A stretch of 64,000 bases of DNA from Straminergon stramineum (taxonomy: Eukaryota > Streptophyta > Bryopsida > Hypnales > Calliergonaceae), in NCBI GenBank assembly GCA_963920665.1, contig OY987272.1, positions 15,815,001-15,879,000 on the forward strand. Reading direction: 5' to 3'. Shown here piece by piece: positions 60,780-64,000 of the stretch (the first letter of the stretch is position 1; each line of letters starts with the position of its first letter). Position numbers and translations under genes: made by a program. Below the pieces are notes generated by a model. The model was given only the letters and a program-made list of their open reading frames with translations, was not told the DNA's origin and did no database searches.

Positions 60780-62798
60780 CTAACTGCTAGAATCCCAGTA
60801 GGTAAAGTTTGGGGAGCAGCCAAGGCCACCAGCAGGAGTAATATGCTCTCCCGACAGAAACGCCGTGGCCGCCGCTTTGTTGAACGTATTGGACGTGTGG
60901 ATCCCATCCCAGCTCAAGACGGAAGACTCATCCTTGCACGGCTGCGACGGCAGCGTCATCGTCAAGTTCACAAACTTGCCATCGACAAATCCCGCATGCC
61001 CGCATCTCACCTTCGTGTTGAAGTTGTAGTCGCCGCCGACGCCGCAGCACGCCTTCAGGGGCGCCGTCACGTTGTAGCTCTCGGGGTGCTTCAGGATGTC
61101 CTCGTAAACTGCGTAACCGTCACCGTAGAGAATCTGGATGTGAGGGTAAGTCTTCCTGAGCTCCTCCACCTTGTATTTCAGCGCCTTATTGTGCCCATTG
61201 CTGATGTCGTTCAGCGTCTTGATGCAACCGAAGGAGTCGTACTCCAGACCCTTGCCCTTGAAGAGGGTGAGAAGCGCGGGGATGCAGCCCAGAGGGGGGA
61301 GGTTCACCACCAGGATTTGCGTGGCGATGGGCAGGTACAAGGAAGGGCTGGCAGGAGGGATGTACAAGTACGGAGTCACCATGCCCTGTAATCGAGGTCA
61401 CCCAGGATAAAATTAGGTCAAATCTAATGCAGCGATGCTGAAAATACTACAGTCTGTCTCTTATTGGTTCATGGTTCTCAGTTTCAGTCGACCAGTTTAC
61501 TGATAATCAAATGCAATAGAAAATTAGAAGCTGGGAAATGAAAACTGCATGCGCAGAATGGAAGGCGGTGAAGGAGAAGCCTGCTACTTACGACGATGTG
61601 ATCTTCGATGGCTTTCACGACATCGGGAATGATTTTCTTGGTCTGCTTGATTGTGAGACTCCCGTCGTACAAGCTGAAGAAGTAGTCCTGGTAGCCAGCG
61701 TACACCACGAACAGAGACTCGTTGAAAGTGGACAGCTTCGGCAGGCTCTGCACGAATCCAGCTGCAAGAGGCACATTACATGTAAGACTTTCGCATCAAG
61801 GACTCGTCGGTAATAATCTAATATTTCGTTTAAATAAAATTGATTAGAAATGCATTTCAAGAAGCTCTGGTTGGTGTTGTGAGAAGCATGAAGAACTGCG
61901 TGGGCGTCAAAGAAATCTTACTAGTAGAGGGGTATTTCTCGTAAAACCAGACACGGATCGCGTAGCGGTGAAACCACTGGAGCTGCACATCCAGGGAGAA
62001 GGGCGTGTTGAATCCGGAATCCTTGCGCCACACTTTCACAGTCCGAGCGGGAGCACCGTACGAGGCAAAGTTGGTTCCGAATCTGAAATCGCCTGCTATT
62101 CCTCTTAGCACTGGGTAGATGGGCCGTCTATTCACTCCAAAGGCTGCACCGGGATCCAAAAACCAAAATCAGATTAATCGATACCGAATCCAAATAGCGT
62201 CCGAAACCAAACAGATTTTACTAGTTAACATCTGGAATCTGTTATTTCTTGGAGAACTAGCTAGAAATCTAGAATAGTAGTTGACCACTGATTCATGTAC
62301 GACGCATCCCAGCTATGGATCGCCGCACAGCACTACTAACACCAAACATGAACACTCTGTCTAGATCCAAATCCGAAAAGGCTCAAAATTATTGCAGAAC
62401 TAGGAAATAATTACTAGCTATCGACCGATTCACACTCAATGAACCGCTGCAAGACACTCACTCACTGTGATCCGCATGATTACTCAATCTTGATGGAATT
62501 GAAACACGAGTGTAGTTATCCAATGCTTACCAAGGAAGTCAATCAACAATTTGCCGTCGCAGAATCGATCCGCAGAGTGCATGGGAAACTGCTGGCCATT
62601 GGGTGGGGTCTCCGCATTGGAAAACTGGTCAGGAAACGCACCAATACCGTTTCCAGTGTCAGTCAGCGAGTCTCCGAAGGCGAAGACACCCGATTGAGCA
62701 CAGAGCGGCAGAGTAGAATTCTCAGCCACTGCGACTTGGAAGAGCGCACAGACCAGCAGAACCGCACCAGCTCCCAACACCATCCTTGCTCGCGCCAT
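60780..62798 (-). CDS. Secreted GDSL esterase/lipase, right copy (4 exons)
   Basis: Exons 62798-62531, 62143-61922, 61761-61592 and 61385-60780 give a 421-residue protein. Open-frame translations across all four exons match the left copy, including signal peptide, nucleophile Ser44, GYQDY in place of GxNDY, and DGIH at 380-383. Every left coordinate maps to 70271 minus itself, introns included, so there is not one indel over 2 kb. One silent coding-strand change is implied near 62650. Substrate unknown; probably secreted. Near identity in introns points to recent gene conversion or duplication rather than selection alone. Confidence 0.93.
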
Positions 62799-62992
62799 GA
62801 TGCGCACACCACCTAGCTCCTTTAGTCACAAATTGCTATCACAATAGCAGGTCCTAACAATTAATATGTTGCAAGTGCGAACAATTGCAACGCCAGCTAG
62901 TAAGATCTGATCGATCACGCGCTCTTCCCAAGAGATGAAGATGATGATCAGATGAGTTCCAGATGATGATCTCCCCAAGATCATTTCCGACC

Positions 62993-62998
62993 TTTATA
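62993..62998 (-). promoter_or_regulatory. TATA box of right GDSL gene
   Basis: TATAAA on the minus strand, 195 bp upstream of the start codon, at the position mirroring 7273-7278. The proximal promoter differs from the left copy by only a few bases. Confidence 0.6.
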
Positions 62999-63049
62999 AT
63001 GGCCACGCACGCGAAGCGCTTCCGAAAGAGTCGCTGCATGCAGGACTTC

Positions 63050-64000
63050 TGTAGTTCCTTAAAGAATATTCATTTATCATTACAGTACGGCCTATGAAAT
63101 TGCAAAGCAAGCCAAGTTATAAAAATAATCATCGGTTAGGACCTACCGAAAGGCAGTAGCCGAGGTTTGTATTGACCTGTTGTTAATTTTCATGACTTGG
63201 ACTACTTTGCAATTACTAGACATAATTTTAATGTAGGAGAGTTGAGCCGTTTGACTTGTTTGATTGCTTAACCCTATATTGCTACTGCAAACACTAAGTG
63301 TTTGATGGATGACTTTTTTTGAAAGTAGATGAAAAAAATGCTTTTTCATCCCATTTATTTATTTGGAGGGTAGTTGAGTACATTTTCAGTGAATAGTATT
63401 GCCAAGTCCCTCATTATGATCTTATGAACTTTTCTAAAGGAGATGCTATGATCATCCTTGTAGTGTATTTGGACGATTTCTTGCTCTTTATTCATGATGT
63501 GAAGTTTAGCCACAAAAGTGGTATTTTTGGAATTTGAATCCAACTAATAAAATGATGCTTATACATTGCACTTCCTTCTCCAATTGTTAAGAACACTATT
63601 TTTTGAACCAATTTAAAATTATGTAGAATTAGTACTATGAACAATAATTGAATTTACCATGTATATGTATTAGCTATTTCAATATTTCAAAATTAATTAA
63701 TCTTATAGATATTGAATTTCAAATTGCCATTTTAATATTAAATATATCCATTTCCATCCAAACTTTGAGTTGTAGAAATTACCCATATTTGATTTTAGAT
63801 TCATTTATGAGCATATTCAAGAAAGAATTTCATCAATATTATTATTTTTAAATAGATTACCAAGAAATTATGTATAATTGAATTTATAGACTAAATCAAT
63901 TTTTTAATACATTTTTATCTTTTGTCGTTTACTTTCACATGCTTGGATATTCAAAAAATTAGGCGTTCTCAAAATTCCATCAAAAGTTCTATTTTTCATG
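63050..64000. other. Upstream flank of right GDSL gene
   Basis: Mirrors 6684-7220 and then 4040-4465, skipping the left-only 2.2 kb block. AT-rich with no gene recognised. Confidence 0.65.

Larger units (their letters stand above)
49128..64000 (-). repeat. Right arm of giant inverted duplication
   Basis: Reverse-complement match to about 4040-22621, truncated by the window end. Right-only blocks are 50751-50994 and 57018-57999. The left-only pieces 4466-6683, 10767-11329 and 19178-21084 are missing here. All shared genes and MITEs keep their order. Confidence 0.95.

Noticed and set aside
1..64000. Inverted duplication as an assembly artefact
   Set aside because: The arms differ by hundreds of substitutions and by insertions with clean target duplications in one arm only, which a mis-joined copy would not show.
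1..64000. tRNA, rRNA or other standard RNA genes
   Set aside because: I scanned for tRNA B-box-like GGTTCGAATCC and rRNA-like GC-rich blocks and saw no convincing candidate; a covariance search was not possible.

Overview
The window looks like nuclear DNA of a land plant with low gene density. Evidence: AT-rich intergenic DNA, spliced genes with GT-AG introns, a plant secreted GDSL esterase, many small TIR elements, and a short interstitial tract of the plant telomere repeat TTTAGGG. The central genes (a ParB-like/DNA-methylase gene and a SWIM-finger transposase) resemble mobile-element genes I associate with bryophytes, lycophytes and ferns more than with flowering plants. That placement is inference; I cannot name the species.

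The dominant structure is a giant inverted duplication. About 4.04-22.6 kb (left arm) reappears reverse-complemented at about 49.1-64.0 kb (right arm), and the right arm runs off the window. Each arm carries one complete four-exon GDSL esterase/lipase gene (7473-9491 on +, 60780-62798 on -), and both genes point toward the centre. The arms are a mosaic. Gene bodies, introns included, are almost identical and collinear without indels; surrounding DNA appears roughly 95-97 percent identical by eye; an LTR-like block near the inner edge is clearly more diverged. Each arm has private insertions: a TTAA-flanked piggyBac-like MITE and a 1.7 kb foldback element on the left, a 245 bp MITE and a 982 bp element on the right. 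These date to after the duplication and argue against an assembly artefact.

The spacer holds two parts. 22.6-30.4 kb is left-only, mostly unrecognised repeat-derived DNA. 30.4-49.0 kb is a central block with two divergent, decayed multi-exon genes. On the minus strand (31379-35994, possibly with 5' exons up to 43.2 kb) lies a gene that reads through ten exons as an N-terminal ParB-like DGNHR domain, a Lys/Glu-rich linker and a C-terminal beta-class DNA methyltransferase fold with a degenerate motif IV. On the plus strand (43870-47952) lies a two-exon MULE-like transposase with a Cys-rich N-terminal region and a C-terminal SWIM zinc finger. Both are broken mainly by nonsense codons explicable as C-to-T changes at methylatable sites. 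Between and inside them are five copies of a palindrome centred on TCGGATCCGA or a close variant, a 405 bp tandem duplication, and a 172 bp satellite in a three-unit higher-order repeat. My leading interpretation is a large decayed autonomous element carrying transposase plus a ParB-methylase protein, lying in the spacer of a gene-converting palindrome.
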